Assembly (NCBI RefSeq): GCF_963678975.1
Contig: NC_089281.1
Span: 6,597,277-6,661,276 of the forward strand
DNA: 64,000 nucleotides
Reading direction: 5' to 3'
DNA from: Dysidea avara
Lineage: Eukaryota; Porifera; Demospongiae; Dictyoceratida; Dysideidae
Shown here: in pieces, positions 45,891-58,185 of the stretch
Layout: each line of letters begins with the position of its first letter
How positions within the stretch are numbered: position 1 is the first letter of the stretch
Program-made: the position numbers and the translations under genes
Notes under the pieces: generated by a model
Seen by the model: the letters and a program-made list of their open reading frames with translations, nothing else
Databases searched by the model: none
What the model was told of the DNA's origin: nothing

Positions 45891-48800
45891 ATGATGGCGA
45901 AGCCGAAGGATCAATCGTCTGGTGAAGGTTTGTCGATATATCTATGATTCAGGCTCCATTAACCAATATTCATCTAACACTATGTATAAATGTATGTAAT
46001 TAGTCTACTTGTACTTTTTTTACCTCTTGATCAGGTGTAACAGGCTGTTTAGCCTTATAAATTACCTGTAATAAATAATAATAATAATAATAATAATTAA
46101 ATCGTAACACCTAAGAATTTTTACCGAGGGTTCACTTAGCAATACAACTGGGAACTACTCTAATATAACACTCGCAATGTGTTCAAAAACTATATGTGTG
46201 TAGGAATGAGATAATTGAGATCCATATACGTACTATGCATGCACTGTACACTCTGATAAGGTTCTACCTTTAATCAGATATAAGCTTCAGATAATAGGGC
46301 CACCCAATTTTTGATTCAGAAGGTTGCTATTGATGTGCAATGTGGAAATGCTGCTTCTGTAATGGCAACAATTCCTTCATCAGAAGATTGGGCAGAGTTT
46401 GCCTCTCTGCTCACTGTTTGAGCATTTATTATTGATGTATATTATCTTTTCAAAAAAGAAAAAAAAAAAGAACAACAGATAATTTTATTGCTAAAGCTTC
46501 AAGTTTCATTTTGTGCAGGTCATGGGTACACAGCTTGCTGTCCCATAATATACTACCATGAGTTAACAGATCTGGCCTTCTCTTCAAGCCATCTCAAACT
46601 GAAATTGATGCTCTTGAGTAAAACAAGTAACTCTAGTTGTCGATGGCCAGCATTTGACAGCTGGTGCTAATGGTAGTGGAAATTGCTAGCTATATACTTG
46701 GTAGTCAAAACTTGATTTTTGTATGTGATAGAATCAACGAAAATAAAGAAAAATAACATTCATCTCATCAATGTGTATGTAGGATATAAAAATCCATATA
46801 CTTGCCAAACATACAGCATATAACTACAGGGTATGATGTATAGTGTTACTTGTTACTCATTGTAGGACGACAATCATCGAGAGATGATTTTAACCCACTA
46901 TCTACCATGATCTGGTTTATGATCAATTGCATCATTTGTGGTAAGTGTATGTGAACTGTATGTGTGTATGTTTTGGAAGGAAAAAAATTTGAATACTTTT
47001 ACACATTGGAGGCTATTGCTGTTTACTGGTTTTAAAGCTCATAATATTAATATGTACCTTTTATTCTCAACAGTTATTGCCATCTTGTTTAATAACATCA
47101 GCGGAAGGATCACTTGTCCTGTTAATACAACTCATATCAATGGTGTTGAGGAGGATAAGGATAATTGACTCAACTATAAAATACCATGTACAGCTAATCC
47201 TGATGATCAATGCTCAACTGTTACCAAGAACCCAACCAATAATAACAAAGCTGTTCTCAGCACTAAACATCTCCAGGGACCTGAATTAAGCTGTCTTTCC
47301 ACCAACAATTTATTTACACTGGAGCCTCAGCATGCTGCCTGCACTTTGCTTACTATTAGCGAAGGTTCCAATTTACAAGATCAATCAACCATGGTGGATT
47401 ATAAAGAAGAACCAACATATTCCAGTGATGTTGTGATTGCCACAGAAGATGAAGAGGCTGCCCGTATTATCCAAGCTGATATTCCATCATCAGTTTTTGA
47501 AGAGGTGATATCAAATGTTCATGGTGAAGATGGTGAAGTTACTGGTGAGTTTAAAGTTCATGAGATTTGAGACATTTACTGTAACCGTTAAAGGAGATGT
47601 GTTTGAAATGGGAATGGTTGGTTTGGTTGACTCTGGCATGGATGCAACATTTGACGAGGAAGCTAATGGAGATAACACTGAGTTGTTAGGATACTGTAGT
47701 CGATTCAATGGTAATGTGTTTGATGAGAACATCACACAATATGAGAGCATGGCTGAGTTTGAGGCCTGCTATGGCCAAGTGAGTTAATCAGTATTTGGCT
47801 GTATACTAGTATAATGTTTTATAATTCTTTAGGCATTGTTTAATGCTGGTAAAGCAGAAGAAAGCATCATTCACTTCAAAAAGAGAGTCGGTCATCTTGG
47901 TATTAAATTGCCATCAACCAAAGTTGGATTAGCTTTTAACCTAGCCTATCAAGCTGTCAAGCATTATTTAAATGTGAAAACATCAAAACTGTCCCAGAAG
48001 AAGTGAGTGCTAGATCGATGTAAAAAAATTTTGAGCTAATGTGTTATCGACCATCATCATTTCTATAGGAAACTGTAGGAATTCAGTGTGAGAGAGCTCA
48101 CTGTATGGGTCAACTGACCAAAGCCTATCACCATCAACAACAAAACTTGCTAGCATTGATGTCTTCATACCAACAGCTCAATGCTGCTGAGAAGTGTGGA
48201 GACATTTATGAGGTAGCTACTTTGTTGGTTTGTGTATATGATAGATAATGAGAATGTATTACAGCTGATGGAGGCATATGCTTCTGTAATTGACTGCTGC
48301 CAACCATACAGTCTTGACAATTTGAGTGAACATTATGTGAAGAAAGCCAACAAGAAGTAAGTGTAATAGTTAACCATAAGATGCTGTAGTGATTGATATA
48401 TGGTCATAGGTCATCAGAGATGAACTTGGATGACAGTACTGCCACTCTACACTTGCTTAGATCAACCATGATGTTTGAATTGTGCTGTGGTGAAATTCTG
48501 GTGGCAAGCCAGAAGGGTAATACATGTATTAGATAACATTGCAGTAAAAATAACTATCGTTTGTTTGTGTACAGGAAAAACATCCATGTCTATTGTTGAA
48601 AAACATGATGCTTCTCTACTATTGACTACCACAATAGAGTATCTTTCCACAGAACTGTTAATGTTGAAGTGAGTTTATATTCATGTAATTCTGCATATAT
48701 ATGTGTGTGTTGTATGTGGTGACATTTTGCTGTAAAATATTAATATTTTGTGGGTGTATAGTGTGTGCGCATTTTGGCATGATATCACATTTCCTCTTAG

Positions 48801-49933
48801 TACTCCAGCTATCAAGGAATGTCTTGATCAGATGTGTGACATTAAAGATCTTGAAGAGCATGATAGAACTACAGCGCTCACTACTTGTGGCAATTTTGAT
48901 GTCTTCTTGGAAATTGGTATGTTTTATCATTACATGATACTTTACATGCAGTGCAGATCTCAATCACATTAACACAAATTACACAATGATTTAATTGTTC
49001 TGTATGCACGTAACCATGCCGTTAACTGTTTAATGGCTTTCTGCAACATGCTACCTTATATACATTGATTTGTGTTATGTGACATACCATAGGTTTTGGG
49101 CCTTGGTTATTATTGTTCACTGTATTGTACAGGTTTAAAGCCAGATGATTTTGAAGCCATGATAGAAGCAGCCAAGCGGTACAGTATTCAAAAATTCCCA
49201 ACTGGTAAAGACTTCTATCTGGCTACTTGTTTGGCAACATGGTGAGTAGTAGTAACCCAGTCAGTGTATATTGCTATTAATATGACTGTGATCATTGTAG
49301 GTATGCAAGAATAAGACAGTGGCAACTGGAAAAGAAATACATTACCATATCCAATAGTAAGTGTATTGTGTGCAGGCAGTATATGCTGGGATGTTGTGTA
49401 TTAATAACATTTAGCATCAAAACATTCTGTTATATAATATATCTTGTATTAGTTGTATAGCTGTTGATCTATGATTGTAATAATATAACATTTACTAATA
49501 GGTAAAACACCTATCTCATACAATTTTGCGATGACCAAGGCATTGTGTCGACAAGCAGAGTGTTTGCTACTCCTTAACAACCCACTTGATGATAAAACTA
49601 TCAGCAAACAAGCCACTAAGGTACTCATACATATCTGATGAGATTTGTGTTGAATTTGTTTTATATCATTAGACAATGAAAAAGTTGAAGAAGAAGATAA
49701 AGACATGTCGAGTGTTTGGTCCAAGATATATGATGCTGAGATCATATCAATTGTTGGGCGAAAAGAAGTACAACAAAGCACAAGATATGCTTCTGGATTC
49801 CATTATTGGAGCAAAGAGAATGTTCAACTATTGTGATGCTTGTTGGGCAGAGTTTAATAAACTCAACTGGTTTCCAGAAAGGAATGAACCATCTGTTATG
49901 CAGCATCAGTTTCTTTTTTTCCCTTTTCCTTAA
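45891..49933 (+). CDS. Multi-exon gene: membrane anchor plus helical-repeat region, unknown role
   Basis: Exons: 45891-45927, 46866-46940, 47074-47778, 47833-48002, 48069-48212, 48265-48356, 48410-48516, 48575-48668, 48801-48916, 49133-49241, 49301-49356, 49502-49620, 49673-49933. All have GT-AG borders and phases agree except at one junction. About 690 codons. The N-terminus (MMAKPKDQSSGEG) is polar; residues 27-45 (IWFMINCIICVIAILF) form one membrane segment; NIS and NTT sites follow. From 47600 on the protein is helical with TPR-like blocks (ACYGQ|ALFNAGKAEESIIHFKKR, SYQLLGEKKYNKAQDMLLDS). The C-terminal style faintly recalls the distal region of ADCY10-type proteins, but no cyclase domain is present. 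Breaks: TGA at 47166-47168, a one-base shift near 47564-47570, and a one-base phase clash at the 48002/48069 junction. So it is either a young pseudogene or a mis-sequenced gene. Alternative: a 68-residue membrane protein ending at 47168 plus a separate downstream gene. Confidence 0.6.
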
Positions 49934-49976
49934 TTTCTGTAACATAAAACATTAGGCTTGTATGTGCCCCCCCAAA

Positions 49977-49982
49977 AATAAA
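49977..49982 (+). terminator. Polyadenylation signal candidate
   Basis: AATAAA 44 bases after the stop codon of the multi-exon gene, in a sensible position for 3'-end formation. Confidence 0.5.
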
Positions 49983-49989
49983 TGCTTAT

Positions 49990-51325
49990 ATATAGCAACA
50001 AAAAAAAATTTCAAAACAATAAAAATTTAAAACTGATAACAATTTACAAAAAAAACTTTGCTCCTTTACTGGTTCCTAATCTCCTGTATACAATGAACTG
50101 AACTGCCATTGTGTATATTCATTGTTGTATGAATATTCAGCTGCATAATCATATGATATCATGTCTGTTCTTTGAGAACTGGGAGAATACACATAAAATA
50201 TAGCTATTTTAATACCTAATTTGGTATATAGAACCTATAATAATGAAACTAGGCTATTGCTGTTGGTAATAGTCTCTCTGCATGGATGTGTTTTCTTGCA
50301 TTTGCTGAAGTACGAGGCATTTCTCAAAATCTCTCTTGAGGATAATTATATTGAATCATGTAACAGATGTTATCAAATGTCTCCTGATTTGTTGATGGCT
50401 TCAAACACCTCACCAAGAATGTTTCTGCTGTAGTTGTGGGCAGTCAAAATTCACAGTCAGCAAAGAATTTTGGGCTTGTGATTGCACGTTTAGTTGATAT
50501 TTTACTAGTATTGCACCTAGTCAGTAGGCATACATCCATGGCACTGTCATCATGTGATACAAATGACTCTGTGTGTCTGTACTGTATCATGTCATGGAGA
50601 AGTCTGGCCTCCAGAAGCTCTGGCTGGTCCACAATTCAGGTTGAATAGGTACCACCACTTTGTAATATCTGTACGGCAATGGGAGATGAGTTCACAAGAA
50701 GCCCTGACCAGTGACTTAGAATGTCCTGCACATGAAACATCATCCTGTTATCAGCTTCCTCATGTGTGCATTTGAGCCAAAGAAATGGAGAAGCATACTC
50801 AGTTTTTAACATAGTAATGATGTACTAAGGTAGAGAGGTTTGCTTCCTTGCAATTGAGCCAGTCAACATACCTGTAGAATGTCTTTAAGGCAATTTTGCT
50901 AATATAGAAGGTGACCAAAATTCTCTAACACTATTGGAACTTTTTGGTTTGGCAATATCTTAACAATAATATAATACCACTTACTCTTTCAGCATTCTAT
51001 AATGTTGATCTCTCTGTAAGCATCAGACACAAGGCGAATTTCATTGGAGTTGTGCCTAGATTTTTGGTGACTGTAGATGCAGGGGCTAAAAAGGGGCTAG
51101 CTGGACCAAAAAGCTAGCTGTAAATGACCTTTGGATAGTTATAAATGGTGATTTGGCTAATTGTACTAAAATAGCAAGCTGCACCATAGAAAAGAATAAA
51201 GTCAAAATTGCATACACTGTATGTGCTGTGCATGTTAACTCTTTTACAGTCTACTGCAAGGATTTGACTAAAAGTACCTCAAGATCCAATCTTGAGATAG
51301 CCATTTTCCTATTTATGGTCCAATA
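49990..51325. other. No gene called
   Basis: Several frames of 60-75 codons lie between 50221 and 50775 on both strands, none with a motif, and their phases and borders do not chain into a gene. The rest is non-coding. Confidence 0.4.
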
Positions 51326-51329
51326 AAAT

Positions 51330-51975
51330 TGGGGTGGATCTAGAGGGGGTGCTAAGCTAGGGGCATCTATATAGTGGGGGTTAAAACTGTGGCAACTGGT
51401 TGATATATAATTAGCTAGTAGTGCAGTGTGAGAAACACACTCAGCATGAGAAGCATGCTTTACCTAGGATATCTGGGGGCATGCCCTTGCAGGAAAAATT
51501 TGAAAATAAAAGATAATGTAGTTTTGGATTTTATTGACTGAACCTTATTGTTATCATAGGCATTGTGAGCCATTTTAACTAAGTGAAATAATTATTTTCT
51601 AGCAGTAGTAACTAGTTTTTATATAAAGGGCACAGTATAAATGCTGTAGTATGATTTGAGCTCAAAGTTAAAGTTCAAGGAATCTAGGAGTTGGTCTTTG
51701 TAGCTACATGTTCTTTATAGGGTAAGAAGAATTTTAATGAAGACTGTTCTATTAGTATGGTTGACCGTTCTATTAGAGTACTTCGATGTTTAGCAGCTTT
51801 TAAAGAAGTTTTACCACTTTGTTCCCCTCTTATTGAATCTTAGAATAGATCAACTCTTCATGTTTTCATTGTCCATGTAAGCTTTATTAGATGCAACTGC
51901 ACCTGCACTGTAGTCTGCAGTTTCTCCTGTCTTTCTAGCTAGCAAATAGTAAAATTTTGGAGGGGTGCTTCAGCC
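51330..51975. repeat. Degraded CAGNGGNGGATCTAG-family element and dispersed motif
   Basis: GGGTGGATCTAGAGGGGG at the left and TTTTGGAGGGGTGCTTCAGC with a C-run at the right recall the ends of 6684-7494, and GGGGGCATGCCC with AATTTGAAAA follows inside as it does there. The dispersed motif occurs twice at 51747-51788. Confidence 0.55.
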
Positions 51976-52299
51976 CCCCCCCCAAAAAAAAATCTGCAGC
52001 ATATGTTTTAATTCTTGAATGCCATCACCCGGCATTGCATGATACTATAAATCACAGTACATTATATTTCCATAATTTTAAAGACAATTGCTATATACTC
52101 ACTGGGGTCAAAACTGAGTTAAATTGCCATATAGCCACTTTTTTAAATCAAAAAATAGTCAAATGACAATTTAGCAGTAGCATGTGTATTTGCTCTAGTT
52201 TTATTATAGCTATAGCTAGCTACAAAGAGAATGGGTAATACTGCATTCACTTGGCCACAACTTGATACCGGTCTTTCAGTCATTTAATTTCACTTTCAT

Positions 52300-53525
52300 T
52301 TTTATTGCTTTTTGGCCTTGCATTAATGGTCTGGGGGAAACTTGCGCCCTCAGCCAGAAAAGTATACAGACCAAAATTCGATTGAAACTTCTTGAATTGC
52401 TAGATAAGTACGTTCCATCTAAAATGGTAACTTGTAACAACAGACAACCCTGGATTAATCGACATATTAAGCAGCTAAGCAGACAAAAGAAGAGGTGTTT
52501 CAAAAGAGCTAAATCAAGTAATTTATCATCAAATTGGCAGCATTATAAATCATGTAAAAAGGAAATGCAAAGAAAATGTAGAAAGGCACGTAATGCCTAC
52601 ATGACTCGAACACTATTTGATACATTTAGAAATGGTAGAAAGAAGAACTTCTGTCATATTAAATCTATATGTGAAGATAATTATAGCATTCCTACCCTAC
52701 ATAAAGATGGAACTTTGTACTCTAGTGATGTGGATAAAGTGGAGTTGTTAAACAATTACTTTGCAACCATATTTACACAAGACAATGGTTCTGATCCACC
52801 TGATCCATACCCAAAACTTAAATCATTTGAAACAACTTTTGAGGAGGTATGTACTTTACTGAATCAGATAGATACTTTTAAAGCCACAGGACCTGATGGT
52901 ATTCCACTCAAACTGTTGAAAGAGATGGCTTATGGATTATCGCCTAGTTTGACATTATTATTAATGCTTAACTAAAGCAATGAAGTGTCCCCCATGACTG
53001 GAAGATAGCCTCAGTGACTCCTTTATTTAACAAAAGCGATCGTAGTAGCCTAAATAATTCAGTCTCGTTAACTTCAGTATGCTGCAAAACTTTAGAGTGT
53101 ATCATTCACACAAACATCATGAAACACCTCAATAGTCTCAACATTCTTTCCAAATGCCAATATGGATTTCATGCTAAACATTCTACAGAATTACAATTAC
53201 TACGTATAGCGCATGACTTTGCTTCAAATCTCAAGAAGAGAATCCAAACTGATGCAGTTCTACTTGATCTAACCAAAGCATTTGATAAAGTACCACATCA
53301 CTTCCTCTTACATAAACTAGAGTATTATGGAATAAGAAAACAAACTTTAGAATGGCTTTCTGGACAATCGGACTCAGTACATTACCTGTAATGGTTTTCA
53401 ATCACCAAGAGTTAATGTTATTAGTGGTGTGCCTCAGGGCTCTGTTCTTGGTCCCCTTTTCTTCTTAGCGTACATAAATGACTTACCCAATTTTGTGACT
53501 TCCTCTTGCAGTTTGTTTGCTATTG
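52300..53525 (+). pseudogene. LINE fragment: reverse transcriptase N-terminal half
   Basis: First frame (to the stop near 52974): a linker with PWINRHIKQLSRQKKRCFKRA, WQHYKSCKKEMQRKCRKAR, LHKDGTLYSSDVDKVELLNN and the polymerase entry FKATGPDGIPLKLLKE. Second frame (53014-53391): TPLFNKSDRSSLNNS, LTSVCCKTLECIIHTNI, YGFHAKHSTELQLL and motif A AVLLDLTKAFDKVPHHFLLH. After another frame change near 53370 comes motif B, ISGVPQGSVLGPLFF and INDLPNF. The sequence then leaves the family before the catalytic YADD/FADD motif. So it holds parts of a CR1/L2/Jockey-type polymerase with at least two frame breaks, lacking the endonuclease and the 3' half. The C-terminal halves at 10032, 15070, 24690 and 60905 could come from the same or a related family. 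Confidence 0.85.
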
Positions 53526-53879
53526 TATAGACCAATTCAAACTACAGATTAGTATGCATGCTCCTTAGCCTAGTGACACTTTGTTAGCCTTAACACCAAT
53601 AAAGTGTGCTGAAAAGCAGAATACAGTGAAGGATACTAGCTAGTCCACTGGCAATCCTTAACAATTAAAGTGCGACTATATTTTCATCCATGGGTTTTCT
53701 GAATTTCTGTTGTGATAGTCAACTTCTTTCTAGATTTGCTGGATTATGAAGACTGATCTATAGCTAGCTACAAATGCCAGCACCATAACCCACAGCGTGA
53801 GGTCATATCAGAAGGTAACTGATACAGATTTAACATTCATAAACAAAAGTGGGTGAATATGCTATAGCTGCCTTATGAG

Positions 53880-54403
53880 CAGTGTTGGGAGTAACGTGTC
53901 ACATAAGTAACGCGTTACGTAATATTATTACTTTCGTGGTAACTAAGTAATATAACGAAATACGCTATAAAAACAGGTAATATAACTCAAGTTACTTTAC
54001 TTACAAATGTAACGCGTTACCTAAGTAATATAGTTACTGTAACAAGTCTAATATTACGTAATAATTATTACTACAAATAACGAAGTTACTAATCTCGTTA
54101 GTTATCGTCTGAGTAACGCCTAGCCACAACGAAGTAACGAAGCCTACTGAATGAAGCTTATTCACCATTTTCTTACTTATAACCAAGATTTACACATTGT
54201 CCAACAACGCAATCATGTCACGTGATAAGGTGGTAGTTTTACACGTGACAGCTTAAGGCTGTGGACACGAAGTAATATAATATGTAATATTATTATAGTT
54301 ACTTTATTTTATGAGTAATATGTAACTGTAACTAATTTGCAAGTAATATGTAATATGTAACTAGTTACTTTTACAAAGTACAGCTGTAACTTGCCCAACA
54401 CTG
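53880..54403. mobile_element. hAT-type MITE, CAGTGTTGGGAGTAAC ends, copy 1
   Basis: Ends CAGTGTTGGGAGTAAC and the complement of GTAACTTGCCCAACACTG are inverted copies; flanks are CTTATGAG on both sides (53872-53879, 54404-54411). Subterminal TAACGCGTTAC and TAATATGTAAC words repeat many times. 524 bp. A second copy is at 61036-61538. Confidence 0.95.
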
Positions 54404-55500
54404 CTTATGAGACTGTAAATTACCAAGACTACAGTTTGCTGAATGGCTGAGTTGGTAGCTACATATTATACTGAAGCTGATAACTCTAACCAATTAAACT
54501 AACACTTTTTGAATCATATAATTCATTTTTAAAACCACACTAATCACCTCTTATATAGCCATAGTGGAAAACACTGCTAATTATCTGAATAAAACAAAAC
54601 CCACAATTAAAACTTATGTAACTGGAGGTGCAACCCACAGTCTGCATGCTTTTGATGCACATAGAAGATTAGGGTTTTATTGGCCAAGTACTAACTTAGA
54701 AAGGAAAGTAGGGGCTACAGCCCCCTTAGCCCTCACACCCCTGAACTTAAATTTTCTAATTTTTAAGTGGCAACAAAAATCTGCAGGAGAATTAATACGT
54801 CTGTTACCTTCATACTTTGTCCATCTCTCTATACAAGTATTGTTTGCTATTATTGCTATGTCATTCATTTCCTGTTTTCTCTGCAGTACTTTGTCCTAAA
54901 AATACATCAAATTGCAAAGAATGTCTATCAGAAAAGCCTTCAAGTACACCTTACTCATTACAACAGATTAGCCTTGGGGGGGGGGGGGGGGGGGGGGGGC
55001 TCACAAATCTGCTAATTGGAGAATTTTTGTAATTATCTGAGAGATCACATTAGTAGCTACCACATGTGAGTGATTCAGAATACATGGTCTGACTATACCC
55101 CTTGAAATTATGCATATTTGTTATAAAACATATAGAGATTGATATTGCATTCATTCAATATAATTACTTCAGAACTTGCAAAGCTATAGCCAGACATCGG
55201 TCACATGCACAATTCAGTGACTGTTACAAGAATTGATATCTAGGACTATGCTATTGACACTGTTATAGTCTATTAACTGCATGCATGTGGTGTCGAATCA
55301 AATTTCCTTCAAAAAATAGTACTATATTGAAAATTATAGTTCTTTTTTTTCTCTTTTTGGTTTCCAACAGGCTATACAGGATGTATTTTATGCTCTTTTT
55401 AATTATACCTAATTCATATATCTCAAGAATTCTTGCTGACTTGGATATGATTATGCATGGTTATAGATAAGTAAGGAGAATTCCAGTAACCATATAAAAA
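54404..55500. other. No gene; poly-G tract
   Basis: Non-coding. A run of about 23 G lies at 54976-54999. Overlapping frames at 54564-55032 carry no motif. Confidence 0.45.
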
Positions 55501-55518
55501 GCCCAGCCATTCTGTTGA

Positions 55519-55578
55519 TAATTCCAGTCCTTCTGGAATTATCAACTATGATAATTCCAGAAGGGCTGGAATTATCTT
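55519..55578. repeat. Double hairpin, ATAATTCCAG words
   Basis: TGATAATTCCAGTCCTTCTG and CAGAAGGGCTGGAATTATC are inverted copies with one mismatch around a short ACTA spacer, and each arm is itself a small palindrome. It recalls the TTCCAG/CTGGAA words of the element at 43186-44042. Confidence 0.7.
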
Positions 55579-55599
55579 AGTTGATATGTCTGAAGAGGA

Positions 55600-58185
55600 T
55601 ATGACTTGATATACAAGTAGCAAAGAAGTTTGGAAATGTTTTTAACTAACTGCTCAACAGCTCATATAGAGTTTTCCTGTCATTTAGAATAGTACCGTTC
55701 AGCTGCAGGTATGAACTCAATACAGCCAGTGTAATTATCACTGTTATCTAGCCATGCTGTATAGTATGAGTCAGCTACTGAATCACTTGCATTGAACATA
55801 ATTTGTAACACCTTCTATAATGAATTAAAAACCCAAACGTGTTATATTATCTCCGAAGTGAAAGATTTTGTCTCTAATAATAATCCATCAATATTTTCAG
55901 GGGTGTATAGCAACAAATGTAATGCAAAGTGAGAAGTGTTTGGTCTCGGGTTTATCACTGACTTCGCCTCATGCATATCTGGCTACTTTAGTACTCCAGT
56001 GTCATGAGCTGAACACATTTGGGATGTGACACCATGCACCAATCACCAACTATAAGGGGCAAAATAAGAATGATTGCATATGGAGGAGAAAGTAAACTAT
56101 CATTAAGACGTTCAAAAACACAACATACATACATACTAGTATACCCGGACTCATGCAACTGCACTAATGTGCAAAAGGCACAGCACATGCAGGCTTGGCA
56201 AAGAAGCTATAAAAATAAAGTAAAAATAAACAAGAACAAGGCAAATTAAATACTTAAAGTGCTCCAATCAGCACTATCATGTGCCAAAAAGATTCATTGA
56301 GAGCAACTAATGGCTTTATGAGCAGTACCATCCAGTATAGTTCTACACAAATTGCTGCAGACTGTTGAATGTCATTCTGACAATCCCAAGAATCAACTTG
56401 CATTATTCCTTTCTTCTCCTGGCTATTGATCACGGTCATTGGTGTTGGGTTCCCGTATTGTCACAGGAAGATAATGACAACTAGAACAATCTACATCATA
56501 GCTGATGGCAGCTATTGCTACATTCACTGTCAGGGCTACATCAACTGTATAGAGTTTGTACCTCCTTTTGGCAGCTGTACACCATCATCTGGTCCAGTGG
56601 GGTCCATTATAGTTATGGATTCATTGTTTACGTACAAAGCACCGATAGTGATTAGCAATGTTTACCTATAATTATAAATTATATGGTTATACAGTATGGT
56701 ATGTAATTGTAACAGAAGCATATAAATTAGCCTGTTTCACACATTAAAATATAAGGAAAAAATTGAAAATTTTAAGTTGACTAGGGATCATAGTAATAAA
56801 AGGTAGTGATACAAGGGGGTTGCGGCAATGCCTACACCTGAAGGTATACTAGTGGATATTAACAGTGATGTAGTACAATGGCTAAAAAAGCTATATTATA
56901 GAGGCAGTTTCCTACCAGATAGCTATATCACAGGTATCTCAGTGTACTTATCAACTTTAGCTATATACCAACTCCAATTTGTATACAAGTTCAAGTAGAA
57001 TTTGTCTAATGAGCCTACGTAGAGAATGATTTAAAGTTTGAAACTTCAATTATAATTTTAATTCCAATTAATGTTATGGTCAACTCCTACACAAATCTGC
57101 ATACGGTAAATGCTGTTGCATCTTGCTACCTGATACTTGGCTGCATTGTATACGCATGCATGTACTTTAGTTAGAGAAAAGAGTATATCTATATATCCAA
57201 AGCCAAAAAGGTGCAAACCCTTATCACCATGCAGATACACTTGAACATATAAAATCCCCATTAACAAAATAGAAGAACTTCATTGAGTAATACCTGACAT
57301 AAGAAGTAGGATTTTCCAAATTTTGCTCTTTCGGGCTTAAATGATTTATGCTGCTAAAAGCAAACAAGTTTATTGAGCAAACTTGAACTAAAGTAGTTGG
57401 GGAAGGAGATGATGAACATCATTAAGTATTATAGGCACTGTAGTACATACGTATTTTCATGTTGAGCTGATACCTCAATAAAAACTCATGCATGAATGGA
57501 ATTACCTAACATCTTGAACTTTAGATATTTAGCACATTTGCAATACTTCTTGACCTGTTAAAGATATTTCAAAACCTTCTTATTCATACACCAGAAATTT
57601 TATTTACCTTTTCACCATGTTTTCATAGAGAAGCCATAAAGGTGTGTAGTGTGATACCTCTTTTTCTTAATATTATATTGGAGCCAAACCACAACAGTCT
57701 GTTTACTGTCACCACTAATTTTATTTAATAGGCTGAAATGTTATTTATCTTTAGCAAAATCCTATATGTCTTCCTGAGCTACTTACACAGATATGTATAG
57801 TTGATGCCTTCAGGAGTAATATGTGACTACATAATTAGTTATTTCTTCTGCAACAGTTTATACCGCTAAATTTGCTCCTAGATCAGCAATTGGGATAAAG
57901 TTAAATCCACAGCAATCGTTTTGTATATTGGCTGCTATGCAGCTATTTAAACTTTTGTTGCTATGGCAAAATGCTCAATGCTGACAGAAGGTGGAATGTT
58001 GTTTTAGGTGTACAGGACAATCCAAAATTGCATACATCAAAAAATAATATAGACCACTTTGCAAACTTCACCCTCCTGTCTGTCCAACTACATTGTTGAT
58101 AATATTATGAGGATTTTATTATTTTAATTTTATTTTATTTTTAGCTAGCTAGCTATTTTATTTTTTATTATATTATTTATTATCT
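55600..58185. other. Non-coding; repeat family D copy 2 inside
   Basis: No gene recognised. 57510-57775 (from CTTGAACTTTAGATATTTAG to GGCTGAAATGTTATTTATC) is a diverged copy of 34750-35000. Small frames at 55988-56671 show no domain. Confidence 0.45.

Noticed and set aside
46321-46425. Exon-like stretch reading DVQCGNAASVMATIPSSEDW
   Set aside because: It has an acceptor-like CAG before it, but ends in a stop without a donor and is out of phase with the neighbouring exons of the 45.9-kb gene. It may be an old exon remnant.
47166-47168. In-frame TGA as a selenocysteine codon
   Set aside because: No selenoprotein family fits, no SECIS-like structure was recognised, and other frame breaks in the same gene make a lesion or a true stop more likely.
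50221-50775. Overlapping frames of 60-75 codons
   Set aside because: No motifs, no consistent splice chain, and frames on both strands at once.
54564-55032. Frames of 70-111 codons including a Gly-rich end
   Set aside because: The Gly stretch is a poly-G tract, and the rest has no family resemblance.
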